Source: Pteria penguin
Lineage: Eukaryota; Mollusca; Bivalvia; Pterioida; Pteriidae
Reading direction: 5' to 3'
NCBI GenBank assembly: GCA_035048485.1
Contig: CM068586.1
Span: forward strand, 29,373,849-29,437,848
Length of the DNA stretch: 64,000 bases
The position numbers and the translations under genes were made by a program. Below the pieces are notes generated by a model that saw nothing but the letters and a program-made list of their open reading frames with translations, did no database searches and was not told where the DNA came from. Shown piece after piece: positions 11,087 to 23,132 of the stretch (positions are counted from its first letter, which is position 1; every line of letters starts with the position of its first letter).

Positions 11087-12159
11087 GAAATTTATTGAAA
11101 ATTTAAAAACGTGAGACTAGATACAATCACAATGTACATAAACTGTTTTGATGTAGATTATATAAAATGTAAAAAACTTTACTCCACGCATTGTCTTTAT
11201 TGTTATTTTAACAAATATGTTAATATCATATAGGAAACAAATTAAAAATATTTAACGCGTCGAATTCTTGAAATGAAAGATTATTGCACGACATGTCTTG
11301 TAACTCAAAAGTAGGTCACGTATGTGAAACTTACGCAGAATGTTTACAATAATGAAAGGAATAAATCTAACTTATACAGTCTGTTGCCCCACTTCAATCA
11401 ATCAAAACATCAATTTTTCGGCATAACGTCCTCAAAATCATGTTGTTATTGTGGTTGGCAAGGGCCGTCGGAAAGACCCAAAAATATGCGATCAGTGCGT
11501 AGTAATCAACGACTGAATGAAAACATAGATTACATGCCAGCAAGTCTCAAAAATAATCGTGTTTGTTCAGCTCTGGTATAAACTTTCCGCACATCTTCCT
11601 AAATAATTTGATGAATATGTAGTTTTTAACATACAAGCAGTATCAAATGTTCATGAATATTTACAAATTTAATGCACATATGGACCTATTTTACTTACTG
11701 TTGGAATACATGAGCAAAGGGGTGAATCCCAAGAATTCAATATGGCGGCGCCCAGACCGCGGAGTGATAACAGAGTAACACTTTGTGTCACAAAAATCAT
11801 CGATCAATGGCAGATACACTGTGAGACTCTCTCACTTCACTTTTTCTCTCTGGTTTTGAACTCGGATTTGTCACAGGCGAGAGTTTTAGTCAACAATGTT
11901 ACAGGAGTATCCTTCAAACTGATGGATGATCCCCAAACGGCAGTAATTGTTATAATGCTGCAAATTGATGACTCAATTCATATACAAAAAATCAGTAAAA
12001 CAGATGGATGTTCCAACAAGCACAAAAATAATGAAGGAAATGAATTATTCATTACATAGGAAATCATTGTATTGATTGATGACGATTTCAAATCTCAATG
12101 TATAATATGGATATCCAATTGAGTCAACTGTAGACCGACAAGTGATCACAGTATTTTAA
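11087..12159 (+). other. interval with two unsupported short frames
   Basis: Frames of 85 aa (11324-11581) and 105 aa (11742-12059) exist. The second begins ATGGCGGCGCCCAGACCGCG in a locally G+C-richer context and could be a genuine first exon. Neither shows a recognisable domain, and I found no partner exon, so neither is called as a gene. Confidence 0.2.
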
Positions 12160-12985
12160 ACTAAAATGAGTAAGCTGGACCTTGATTAGTTATGAAATAC
12201 CCTTGAGTGACCTTTGTTCAAAAGCCCTTAACCTAAATAAGAATTTGAAGTATGAACAAATTTTGATGAAAGGTAGAGAAGATATAAGTACTTCATGGTA
12301 TTTTAAGTCATAGTTAATAAGTGACCTTAACCTTTCAGAAATGACCTTGAGTGACCTTTGTCCAAAAGCCCTTAACCTAAATAATATTTTGGTAAAGTAT
12401 GATCAAATTCTGATGAAAAGTGTTGAATATACGTATTCTCGGTGATTTGTGTCATACAGCTTTGTCAGATGTCTTCTATTTTCCCTTTCATGGTATTTTA
12501 AGTCACAGTTAATAAGTGACCTTGACCTTTCAGAAAATACCTTTGTCGGAAAACCCTTGACCTAAATAATATTTTGTTGAACTACAGTCAAATTCTGATG
12601 AAAGCAGTAAGAGATATAAGTACTTCATGGTATTTCAGGTCATAGGTAATAACTGACCTTGACCTTTCAGAAATGACCTTTGTCCAAAAGTTCTTCAGCT
12701 AAGTAACATTTTGTTGAAGTATGGTCAAATTCTGATGAAAGGTGTAGGAGATAAAAGTGCTTCATGGTATTTTAAGTCAAAGTTAATAAGTGAACTTGAC
12801 CTTTAAAAATGACCTTGAGTGACCTTTGTCCAAAAGCCCTTAACCTAAATAACATTTTGGTGAAGGATGATCACAATCTGATGAAACGTATAGGAGATAT
12901 GAGCTCGGACGGACAGACAGATGGATAGAAAGACACAGACACAACAGTGGCTATATGCTCCCCTGAAATATTTTGGGGAGCTTAC
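12160..12985 (+). repeat. tandem/dispersed repeat rich in GACCTTGACCTTT
   Basis: About five diverged units of roughly 135-190 bp share TGACCTTTGTCCAAAAGCCC, TTAACCTAAATAA, GGTCAAATTCTGATGAAAGG and TACTTCATGGTATTTTAAGT. The block ends in GGACGGACAGACAGATGGAT and a small inverted repeat, GCTCCCCTGAAATATTTTGG with GGGAGC. The style is typical of mollusc repeats; no protein is encoded. Confidence 0.8.
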
Positions 12986-13020
12986 AAAAATAAACAAACA
13001 TTTACATACTTTTTTTAAAA

Positions 13021-13026
13021 TTTATT
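13021..13026 (-). terminator. probable distal polyadenylation signal of the PKI gene
   Basis: On the - strand the sequence reads AATAAA followed by a T/G-rich stretch (GTATGTAAATGTTTGTTTAT). It sits at the boundary between unique AT-rich sequence and the repeat block at 12160-12985. Other AATAAA words occur upstream (about 16571, 14966 and 14497), so alternative 3' ends are possible. Confidence 0.5.
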
Positions 13027-14719
13027 TCTTAGATTCAAAATTAACAGATCCAAAGCAGAAAAATATGATATATGTACATTTTATATAATATCTACACAAC
13101 ATCAAAATAGAGCCACAAAAAATCATCAACTTTGTAGAAAAGTCAAGTACAAATGATTTCAATAATGCTCTGAACAGATTCATGACATTTAATGAATAAT
13201 CCAACCATGTATATCAACCAAACATATGAATTAAACATATATGATGCTGTCACTGAGTAAAGGTATGTGATTAAAGTCTTACAGACAAATCAATGTCATG
13301 TGAACAAAAAAACAATAAAAAAAAAAGATAATAAACAAAAGATAAATAAATGGACAGTTCGATTGTCTCAAAGAATGTATTTTTTCAGTTTAATCTATCT
13401 CTCAAAACATGCACAACTTTAGATGTTTCGCAATACAAATATGTGTCTTACAATTATGACATCATCATTCACATATTACACCATGTAGAAAAATCGTAGT
13501 AAATAGTATTTGTCAGGCATTAGGCCCCTTACATCATTAAGATAAAATCTGAAACTCGCTAGTGAAGTAAATTAAACATAAAAAATGATAGTATATTACA
13601 GCAGAAACAATTGCATGTTAAAACTGATCAGCATGAATGTTCAACAAGCACTTACAATCAATAATAGATTGTTATATGTAAATAAGATGTGTGAAAAATA
13701 ATATGGAAGAGAAAGTTGAGAAGCACTGTAACACAATCTACCACATTAACTGTAGCAAATCTGCCAAAAAATCAATAGGTCTATTGCTTTCATCCAGTTA
13801 CATATAAATGTAATAAGAAACATATGGATATATTTACAAAGTGGACAATAATGAAGTCTGTCTGATCTTTTTCTTCAAGTAAAGGAGTTTTCAGAAGTAT
13901 TAGCTACAGTTGTACCAATATGAAAGATGTTTGATGAGTGACACTTCTGACTCTTTTTATGACCTTCATGGATAAACCACTGTATTTGTAATTGTCTTGT
14001 TTCAAACTTGAGAGCTTGTTGGCAATGCATGTTCTAATCACTACCACATTTTTCTGTGGATCCAAAATTTAGTACATCTACCAAAAAACAACTAATTTAA
14101 TTACATTGAAATATGCATCTCAAAATTTGTCGTACCCATATATTATCCCTAATCAGAAATAATACTGTAGATTTCGATATTTAATCAAAAATGGTAAACC
14201 AAAAAAGTAATACATTAATAGACATACCCTAAAAAATAATTTATATTTACAATAAATTATTTCATTAAAAAAAAATAATAAAATCACAATCTGAACATAC
14301 AAATTAGACAACTTTATCTTCACAATATGGGAAAAATATATGTACTTTGATTTTTACAAGACTCTTTTCTAAATAAAGAATGTCAATCAAAACTTTAAAA
14401 TGGTAAATGATCTTAAAAACTCCCAAAGATTGAAAATTCTTACGTAGAGAAAATATGGAATGAGGATGATGTAATGTCTGCAAGGAAGAAGATAATTTTA
14501 TTTCAGAATGAAGATTATTTTATAATTATAATAAATAAATAATTTCATATTTTCAATTGTTGATGAACAAACAAACATTGATATTTACAAGAGAAGAAGA
14601 TTTCTGATAATTTACAATGATACATAAATGTATTTCATTTTACACACTTTCACTGAAGGATAATGTAACATTTACTTCCTTTTGCAATAAGAAACAAGAT
14701 GAGTTTGTGAAACACTATG

Positions 14720-14895
14720 TCCCCAGTGGCAACATAAATTTAACACTAAGGTCATGGTCATGGTGTAATTTAAAGGGGTTTTATTAGTGGAGTATGCATG
14801 CCAAAATATGAAGTCTCTATCTCTCACAGTTCAAAAATTATGAACAGACAGACAAACAGACCGGACAAAAGCAATATATCTATCGATGCAAGGGT
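14720..14895. repeat. dispersed repeat fragment related to 18585-18840
   Basis: The shared order of words CCCCAGTGGCAACA, AAGGTCATGGTCATGG, GGGGTTTTATTAGTGGAGTA, AGTCTCTATCTCTCACAG, TTCAAAAATTATG and ACAGACAGACAAACAGACCG matches the better-preserved copy in the PKI intron. Confidence 0.65.
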
Positions 14896-17099
14896 ATAAA
14901 AATGACCTTTTTTTTTTACTGGAGATTAAACCTCATTTGCATGTGCACAAGGAAGGTAGAATATTTTATTAAGTAATTAAACATATTTACATTTGTAATG
15001 CAATTAAAAAAAATCATTTCATTGGGACTGATACGCTTAACGTGAAAAACAACAAAATCCTGATATCACAAACATTTATAGCTCAAAATGATACTCACTT
15101 ATGTAGAATCAATATGGATTACCATTCAATTAATCATGAACGAACTTTATAATCCTGGCATGAACTAAGCATAATAAAGAAAACAAAGTAATGCTAATCA
15201 ATTCTTCAGTATATAGATCTATTTTTGTATCTACATTTTTGTATGTACTTTTAACCTAGTATATTCATTTTCATAAAAAAAGTGTATTGCAGCATCCCTT
15301 GTACAATATAGACACAATTTTCATTTGGTAAGATGGGTAAGAATTTGGCATGGACCTGATTACTTTGGTATAATGACTACTGATGAATCTGATTTGATTT
15401 GTCCGTTAATGCTACACCAGAATTCCACTTATATGGCAGCAACCAGTGTATAGTGAAGGATAAACCAGGGTATCTAGAGAAAACAAACCAACCTGTGCAA
15501 GTGAAATGGCAGACTTTTTCTCTTGCCGTGACTGGAATTCACCCGAGGCATTGGTATCGAGAGCATCAAGTCTAAGGTTAGCATGTTAGACTTAACTAAT
15601 TTGGACACAGAATGAAATATACATACAAGTAAGAGAGCAGCATAACCTATCAATCAGATAACCATGATCCTGTACATGTTTCTCCATACTTTCCTAAACA
15701 GAATCAATAAATATTGATCTAGATCAAGCAGGAAGACCAGAATTCCTATAATTTAATTTCTGAATTATGTAACAGTGTTACCATCGATCAACAGTGCAAT
15801 GGCCTTAACAAGGTCATGTTAAAGAGGACGACCTTGAGGCTTGTCTCTAAGGGTCTCTACATAAACTATAGGTATGAAGGCTGGAATGCTGATCACCATG
15901 TCACATACAATATGATTGACTAGTAGTTAAATTGAGCTAGACGTGACATTATAATAAACAAACTAAAATCTAGACTCTAACCTATGTATGCATTTTATAG
16001 AGTTCAAGTCAAAGACTTGAATATCTGCATACTGCAAATTAAAGAGATTGTGAAAATGATGATAACTTTCCAAAACCAAGATTCAGTTTTCTTATCTGAG
16101 GGGTCCATCACCTTAATTATGGAATATTCTAACTAAACATCCATATCTAAAATTATTATCCGACCTTGTAATTACAGTTAGGGCAAGCAACCTGATAATG
16201 TCCCAATGAAATATATTGGACTTTTACTAGCAGACTGTCTGAGGTAAAAATGTATACAAAATACTCCTTGTATTGTTGGATTACAACTCTCATCTATACT
16301 TACAATATGTCTCTCTGATCTTGAATTGTAATGCATGTAATCTAAAAATAATAATACATTTATCCCCAATATCAAGAGGAAGAGATAACATATAAATTAT
16401 AAGGGTTAACGAAACAAAATTCATATGAAATGAAATTTTATAAAGGCAGTGCAGGTCCTGTCATTCATGTTGATGAAAGAGTATTTGCTATATCTTGGAA
16501 GAAATGTAACTACATGTATGCCAAATATAGCAAGACTTAATGTGTTGGACTAGATTTCCTTCACCTATTTTTTATTTGATTTTTGTTGGAATGCTTGTCT
16601 AATAATTTTCTAGTGTAAATTTGTTTGAAATTTGATCACTAATATTACCATACAAACAAACTTGATGAAGTTATTGAGCATATGTAGGTAGGATTGCTAG
16701 TTGTATGAAAAGACTAATGGTAAGAGAGACAGACAAATTGATATGGTAAAAAGAAATGAATTAACCATTGTGGTAGAACTACACAGATATCTACAATGAT
16801 CGTATTAAATAATGAAAAAATAATAACTCAGTTCTTCCTTTGATATTCCAAAGTCATTGATGAGCAGAGTTCATTTGGTGAATAGATAATGGCTACTGGT
16901 CAGCCAACACCACACAGTCTTTGTAGATGATATATTCCAATCTCCTTGTAGATATGACTGAACAAAAACTATGTGCTACTCATATATATATATCCTCCAT
17001 TCAACCTGTACAGAACTACATACTTCATCTTAAAGTGAAAGACATTTGGTAGTATTCCATGGGTAGCGAGATGATGGAAGTAAGGGGAAGTAACTCTAG

Positions 17100-17167
17100 C
17101 TATGAATCTTCATTTGGTGATGCGCCCTTTTGACTTTGACTACTACTTGCATTGTCTTTTGTGTCGT
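17100..17167 (-). CDS. PKI: PKI coding exon 2 (C-terminal tail)
   Basis: This exon completes codon 54 (Asp) and encodes a 22-residue polar tail rich in Ser, Asp, Gln and Lys (DDTKDNASSSQSQKG...), ending in EDS and TAG at 17102-17100. It was too short to appear as an open frame on its own. It was found because the acceptor, phase and tail composition fit PKI. Confidence 0.85.
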
Positions 17168-19989
17168 CTACAAAGAAAAAAAAACATGTATCTTTATAGT
17201 GAAAAGCAGCAAAAAGAAAAAAAAATGACTAGTGAAATATTTGATTAAAACAAGTTATTCTAACAAATTGTTACATCACATCTCTCAAAATTGTAAGCCA
17301 CGATACATATATTTTTCCTCATGTAAAACACATTAATCAATAATGATGTTAGTTTTCCTCTGTCCAAGTCCTAACAGAGAAAAAAGTGTAACAGGTTGCG
17401 CTACGATCAATGGTCAAGAAATGAATGGTACATATGGTTAACCCGAATACAATTTAGTCTCATTCCGACCGCAAATAAAACTCTTATTCATCATTGTTAA
17501 GGTGGACATTTATATACTTGACAGAGAAGAGAGACAAAGGAGGCCCACTACAACCGAAATGTAGATGGCAATGAAAAGAGTGTTCGGAGATACACATGTC
17601 GTCTGCTATCCATTTTTCAGACTGATGGACGGACGTACAGAGCCAGGAAACACAAAACGATGATAACTGAGAATTTATACATTGTGTCATGGCAAAACAT
17701 TCAACATGTGTGCATGTGTGTTAGATAAAAATGAAATAACAAAAATGAAAATGAGCATCATTGATATATAACAAAGTGATATGATATGACATAACAATAG
17801 AATATACATGTACTTTGTAGTTGACAGATGTTGGCAATAAATGACTCTAGGGACATCGCAAATGTCGCTCAAAACTGATGTTAATATTTTTCAACATTCT
17901 TGACAAATAGTGATCCAAAGTTTTGGCCAACATAGAAAAGTTTACCCTATTGGGAAATTTAGTACAGACGTTATCGATGTGATGTGTACACTATCAAAGA
18001 ACCTGGAAAAGTTTACAAGGAGCATACATGTGCGAGTCCGAGTCATGTAATAAACACTAATCATTGACCCTACAGCCAAGCACAATACACAAATCAAACG
18101 AATGAACTCAGTACCCAATAATATACCGAAAGAAACATAGGTGGGACGATGTAGAAGAAACATTGACGGCATCTGCCTGATGCGGGGCACACAAATTTTT
18201 ACTTGTGCAACGGACCCACCCGATGCAGTGAAGGATCTTTAACGTGCCATGCATACCACGACACGGGGCCTCGGTTTTTACTGTCTCATCCGAAAGGCAG
18301 GACACCGGCATGACCAGAGCGGGACTCGAACCCCGGCCTCCCGCTCAGGAGGCGAGCGCAATACCACTAGGTCACGCCGGCTTTGTATAAGGAACAAGTT
18401 TAGAAATCAATGCATCAAGCTGACTTCGCTTTAGGTGTCCTTTGGCACCGCTGGTCCACTAAAAATGACATACAGTAAGTGATGCAAATGAAATAGTACT
18501 TCATCTACAAGAATTTACAATACTGACTATACATACATGTTTCGAATGACAAATACTGAACAAACTGTGTCTGTGAATAACTAATGCCCCCGCCGGCAAC
18601 AAAGTCCAATAAGTTATTTTTAGGGTGAAGATCATTGTCAATGTCAAAAGGTCATCGACCCTGGTGTCATGTGAAAGGGTTTCATTAGATTAGTATGTAT
18701 GTGAAATATGAGTCTCTGTCCTTCAGGGTTCAAAAGTTATGGCAAAGGTTAAAGTTGGTAACAGACAAACAAACGAACACACAGACAAACAGACAGGACG
18801 AAACCAATATGCCCTCAATAGATCGATCTGGAAACATAAAAATTACTTTAAAGCCACCAATTAGACAACATATGTGCGCACACATGTTTAATAAGACAAA
18901 AAAACTAATTTATTCGTTTATCTCTTGTCGCTGTTTCTTACTGTACTCATCCCCTTTCATTGCAAATGCTCTACATTGAATGTTACCTATCGCGAAGCTA
19001 ATTTTGTCGGCATCATTGGTCTAATGGGGAAAAGATGCACTACAAATACAATTACATGTATATGTGATTTTAACAACTGTCATCCTCAAAACGTACTGAC
19101 ACACGCTAAAACACCTATACAGACAACTTACAAATAAATATATACATTGTATATCAATAATGTTTACTGATCAACAAATATATAACACACTCATTACAGG
19201 TTTTCAAAGGACGCTGTTCCATAGCATAGCCTTATGTCCAACACCTCGCCTACTTACTAAGTAACTAATACGTATTAAGATGTATACTTAATCTGTAATA
19301 TATAATATATGTATGCATTAGCAATCAATCAAGTTTGAATAAAAGAAATCCGGAAAACTGCCTCGAGCTCATGTTCGTTCAGCTTATTAAACTATCAATA
19401 TCAGCCGTCGATACCACAATGTATTTTCGTCAATAGGCAGTGGTCATTTTTAGATGTATATCAGGTGAACATACGTCGAATTGAATCGGTAATTTGTTTT
19501 AAGCACGTCATCCACCAATTTTCAATTCATTATTTCAAGCTACATCCAACCCGTAAAACTACAGTCCTTTTGCGGAGGGACAGACACACAGAAAAACAGA
19601 AGGACAAACAGAGCCATAACAATCAATATAAAACATCCCGTTTGTAAAACTACAGTCCTCCGCCGGAGGGGCAGACACACAGAAATACAGAAGGACAAAC
19701 AGAGCCATAATAATCAATACGATACATCCCGTATTTAAAACTACAGTCCTCCGCCAGAGGGGCAGACACACAGAAATACAGAAGGACAAACAGAGCCATA
19801 ATAATCAATATAATACATCCCGTATTTAAAACTACAGTCCTCCGCCGGAGGGGCAGACACACAGAAAAACAAAAGGACGAACAGAGCAGAGGGACAGACA
19901 CACAGAAAAACAAAAGGACAACAGCGCCACAACAATTTACATAATACATCCTGTATGTAAAATCAGACAAGAATTAAGTTGCAATAGTA

Positions 19990-20057
<68 letters not shown>

Positions 20058-23000
20058 CAGCAAGATGGTAGGTAACATAGACTCAACCTCATGCAGTAAA
20101 ATCGCCGTAATATGGCTGAATAAAGGTGAAATCTAACAGTGGGATTAGGACTGAAGTGTGAGACAGCTCTTTTTGTGAATAATCAATGGTCAGACGAAAC
20201 TTCAAACGTGTAGAGATGTAATTCAAAAGGTCGCTCAGTTAGGGCTTGTCTTCAATTATTAACGATATCAAGAGACTTACTTACAAAGCGGGAGATCTGA
20301 TAGGAAATCAATGCGGAATAATTAGTGTCCGGCTAATTGGTCGAGGTAGTCGAGTTCGGTCCTTCCTCTATGTACTATACACGTACTAAGCACCTAGTTA
20401 GCCTTATCCCGTAACATTTCAGAATTCGGAATGACGCAATTAGCTTCGCCGTCCATTATCATCCATTTAGGCGGCGCTTGTGCACTATGAGTTATAAACG
20501 ACGTTGAACGTTAGCAACCTTGTGACGTCATAAAACGTTTCATTGTTCTTTACGTCATTTTTGTGAGAATACGTTTTATTTCCTCTCATAACATTAGAAC
20601 CACAGTGAATGGCTGCGAACCCCATTACGATTTACGTCACCTGTCAGACGTCAGTGGGGAATACTTTTAGTGTGCCGAACGTTAGCGGAGAAACAAAACT
20701 TGTAGCTATGGAAACGAATTGATCTCTCAATGTTCATGAAAAGGCCTAAACATTATGAACTTTTGACCATGTAATCATCTCTACAATCAACAATAGACCA
20801 CAAATTAATACATTCAAGCTTATTTGTGATACTGCAAATGATTTTGATCATTTTTTCACTATTATTAAGAAAACGTTACATATCATGAAGTTTCAAAGTA
20901 AGCTAAAATTTTTGCCCTTCTCCCAACATAATGCTGTACTTAGTGGTCATAGAGTCAACATTATGACCATCCAAATTGCAGAAACTTATGGGAAAGACAC
21001 AATTATTTTAGCTATTTCAAAGCCACAATGTGAGAGCTACTGTTCCACGAAACGCAAAGCTTCCTGATCGACTTTTAAATCTTATTATTTGCAATGAATA
21101 TATACACATCTAAATTACAAATGTATAAAGCTTTTAAAGCATTGCAGCTATTTTATTTTACTGTTCCTAACACGTACAATATTTCGAGATTCATCTCATC
21201 AATGACGTCATTGCGGTCAAAATAAAATCCACAAGGAATACCGGATTATCTTTATCCTCTCTCAACCATACATGTCCCTCTACTTTCATCATGTTCATAA
21301 CATGTTAATAGTAATGACATGGCGGTGACATTAGTTATTACCAACGGGACTTTAAAAATCCCCGTTAATTCCTCCTAATCCTGTCTAATACCTTGTTTTC
21401 AATTTGTCTCTCCAATTTCATATTCCGTATTCCCCAGCAAATGGTTTAAGACGCTGATATCAAATTATAAAATTAACGCTATACAAGAGTACTATTTCCA
21501 TTCCCCAAACAAAATTACCCGTTTCATGCCCAATATATCCGCTTCAATGAAACATTTCTTCTTTGAAATTACATACTCCTCTACCACTGTTGACAATGAT
21601 ACAATACCAATATAGAATTATATTGAAGGTACACGCCCCAACAACATGATATTCAATGCTACATGACCCACCAGAGAAAAATTTGAGCGTCGATTTTCGT
21701 TCGTTTCACCAGAGACATATATACACATATATGTCTCTGGTTTCACTCACTATTAAGCTTTTCGTTTCATATGCCGGTTTACCGTCCATTTTAGCACCTT
21801 TTTTCTGTCATAGAAGAAGAATAACAAATTCTATGATAGTTGCATTATCTAGGGACCGAATATAATTTGCCTGCGCCTCAGTCAAAGGATGGACATTGTA
21901 CAAATGTGATTCCTATCTATGTACTACAAATACTATACTCAAAAGTCAAACTGAAGAAACACGGGCGACAATTCAATCACTTAGTGCAAAACACCTTTAA
22001 TGAACTGAATAATTTTTTTTCTGTCGTTCTTTTATCAATGACACCTGCTCATCATTGCTTTGTTCTTACACAGAGAAAATGAAAAACAGTATTTAATAGA
22101 CCGACTTTACGACATAGCGCGCCATTCTATTTCGTTCTGGTATCATGACAATAAGATTTGTCTAGATTATACTGAGGTTCGCCTACAAACAACCGTAAAA
22201 CGTAAGCGCCCACAAGCCAAGCTAGAACCGATTGCAAAGTAATACTAATTCAATTCTGGTCTTAATCAACATTTAGCATTATCTAGACACTCCTTTTACA
22301 AGCTGGACTGATGTCCATAAACAGAACGTCCTGTCAGTGTCACCACTAGTGGTCACAACACGGAACGTAATAATGACAAGTTCTTTGCTTGCTGTGCAAT
22401 ACCATACACGGATTAAAAGTATTTAATTTATATAATAGGAGCCAGTGATAATTGGTAAAGGAATCGGATTGACAGATTAAATTGACACTCAGCTTGTATC
22501 TTTCCAATTACTCCTGGCATGGATATCAACCCACATCTGACAGAGATGAATGACCAATGAGCTGAGGCACAGCGGTGTAGCTCATACAGCAACCGATGAC
22601 TTGCCCCCACCCCCACCCCACCCCTTATGACTAGTTTTATCGTCATTACATATTACTTATATTATTGTAAAGAAACTAATATAAGGATTTGAATTCACTG
22701 GAGAAGCGCACACCGATGAAATTTTCTGAATTATTCACTCACCTTTGGCAATAATCATAGGAAAACTTAGAAAATGGTATATCATATGGTATATCATATG
22801 CAAAGTTTGTTGTCTGGATCGTCTCGGCGTTTTAGAATATACATCACTATATAGTGTTTAATCAAGGAGGATAAAACAAGAATACTTAAACATCGATCAC
22901 AGGCGCTAAATGCAATTTCTTTTTGTTTAAAAATGTCTACATAAGATCACGATTGCACATGCACATACATACCTGAGCAATTTAACTTCTCCATATCGAA

Positions 23001-23132
23001 AGGCAGATCTGCCGTGGATACTGAAGCACACTGGGAATCCAAGATGTCCGCCATAGCATTTCTTCTTCCGGTCCTACCGGTAGAGATAAAATCCTCCAAC
23101 GTAGGAGTTTGTGGTACATTTACATCGGCCAT
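17100..23132 (-). CDS. PKI: cAMP-dependent protein kinase inhibitor (PKI), two coding exons
   Basis: The coding sequence joins 23132-22973 (160 nt) to 17167-17100 (68 nt), giving 75 residues, close to the 76 of vertebrate PKI-alpha. The donor is CTCAG|GTATGT and the acceptor CTTTGTAG|AC, after a T-rich tract, with matching phase. Residues 20-27, RTGRRNAM, are the pseudosubstrate: Arg-Arg-Asn-Ala mimics a PKA site with Ala in place of Ser. Upstream, LEDFISTG (12-19) matches the inhibitory helix with its key Phe. Residues 43-50, LPFDMEKL, resemble the leucine-rich nuclear export signal. The C-terminus is short, polar and acidic, as in the family. PKI binds the free catalytic subunit of PKA, blocks it and exports it from the nucleus. 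An acceptor-like TTTTTTTTAATTAAG lies four bases before the ATG, so at least one upstream non-coding exon is expected. Confidence 0.93.
17168..18163 (-). other. PKI intron, 3' part
   Basis: Intronic sequence upstream of coding exon 2. A homopyrimidine tract (- strand) precedes the acceptor. No other exon or repeat family is recognised here. Confidence 0.6.
18164..18381 (-). mobile_element. tRNA-derived SINE (copy 2), intronic
   Basis: On the - strand the element starts GCCGGCGTGACCTAGTGG and carries an exact box B, GGTTCGAGTCC. The anticodon-stem/loop analogue CTCGC-CTCCTGA-GCGGG fits a CCT anticodon. The body matches the copies at 3231 and 53566. The 3' end is shorter than copy 1 and lacks the (ATTG)n tail. 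It lies in the PKI intron in the sense orientation. Confidence 0.88.
18382..18584. other. intronic spacer
   Basis: Unremarkable AT-rich intron sequence between the SINE and the next repeat. Confidence 0.5.
18585..18840 (+). repeat. dispersed repeat (CCCCCGCCGGCAAC ... ACAGACAGGACG)
   Basis: The block contains GGTCATCGACCCTGGTGTCA, GGGTTTCATTAGATTAGTAT, TTCAGGGTTCAAAAGTTATG and a run of ACAGACAAAC words. It is clearly related to 14720-14895. The 94-aa frame here derives from the repeat. Confidence 0.75.
19543..19965. repeat. 91-bp tandem array (4.5 units)
   Basis: CATCC words at 19543, 19634, 19725 and 19816 are spaced exactly 91 bp apart. The next, at 19947, is 131 bp on because of a 40-bp internal duplication (GGGACAGACACACAGAAAAA). 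Each unit has AAACTACAGTCCTCCGCC and GGACAAACAGAGCCATAA. Frames on the - strand (PSVFLCVCPS) are array artefacts. Confidence 0.93.
19992..20055. repeat. (AT)n microsatellite
   Basis: About 64 bp of pure alternating A and T directly after the 91-bp array. Confidence 0.97.
20450..20655. promoter_or_regulatory. CRE-like site cluster in the PKI intron
   Basis: In about 200 bases of locally CpG-richer sequence there is a full CRE TGACGTCA (20523-20530), two TACGTCA half-site variants (near 20550 and 20632) and GACGTCA (near 20641). A second full CRE lies at 21203-21210. CRE is the CREB/ATF target downstream of PKA. Placement inside the gene for a PKA inhibitor suggests a feedback enhancer or internal promoter, but this is inference. 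Confidence 0.4.
21203..21210. promoter_or_regulatory. palindromic CRE TGACGTCA
   Basis: An exact octamer within AATGACGTCATTG, about 680 bp from the intronic CRE cluster. Confidence 0.35.
21708..21741. repeat. 34-bp perfect palindromic hairpin
   Basis: ACCAGAGACATATAT pairs with ATATATGTCTCTGGT around a 4-base ACAC loop. A near-identical hairpin occurs at 54814-54845. Confidence 0.9.
22973..23132 (-). CDS. PKI: PKI coding exon 1 (pseudosubstrate and NES)
   Basis: This exon encodes residues 1-53 plus the first base of codon 54. ATG is at 23132-23130, and the donor GT at 22972-22971 follows CTCAG. It contains all inhibitory determinants: the N-terminal helix, RTGRRNA and the hydrophobic export-like segment. 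Confidence 0.93.

Larger units (their letters stand above)
13006..17099 (-). other. probable long 3' UTR of the PKI gene
   Basis: About 4.1 kb of AT-rich, mostly unique sequence follows the PKI stop codon on the - strand. It lacks convincing frames and contains only one dispersed-repeat fragment (14720-14895). Vertebrate PKIA-type genes also have long 3' UTRs. The extent is inferred from sequence character and the poly(A) signal at 13021; transcript evidence is not available. Confidence 0.5.
20656..22972 (-). other. PKI intron, 5' part
   Basis: AT-rich intronic sequence. It contains the short palindrome at 21708-21741, the CRE at 21203, a C-rich run at about 22605-22625 and a small GGTATATCAT duplication near 22780. 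No exon is recognised. Confidence 0.55.

Noticed and set aside
11742..12059. 105-residue frame starting ATGGCGGCGCCC
   Set aside because: The start context looks exon-like, but no domain or partner exon was found. Mentioned only as an unsupported frame.
18164..18381. Functional tRNA gene
   Set aside because: Box B is exact, but the acceptor ends do not form a proper stem and the head is fused to a shared SINE body.
19559..19970. Overlapping Cys/Val/Phe-rich - strand frames resembling membrane peptides
   Set aside because: They lie wholly in the 91-bp tandem array; three staggered frames with the same motif are artefacts of the repeat.
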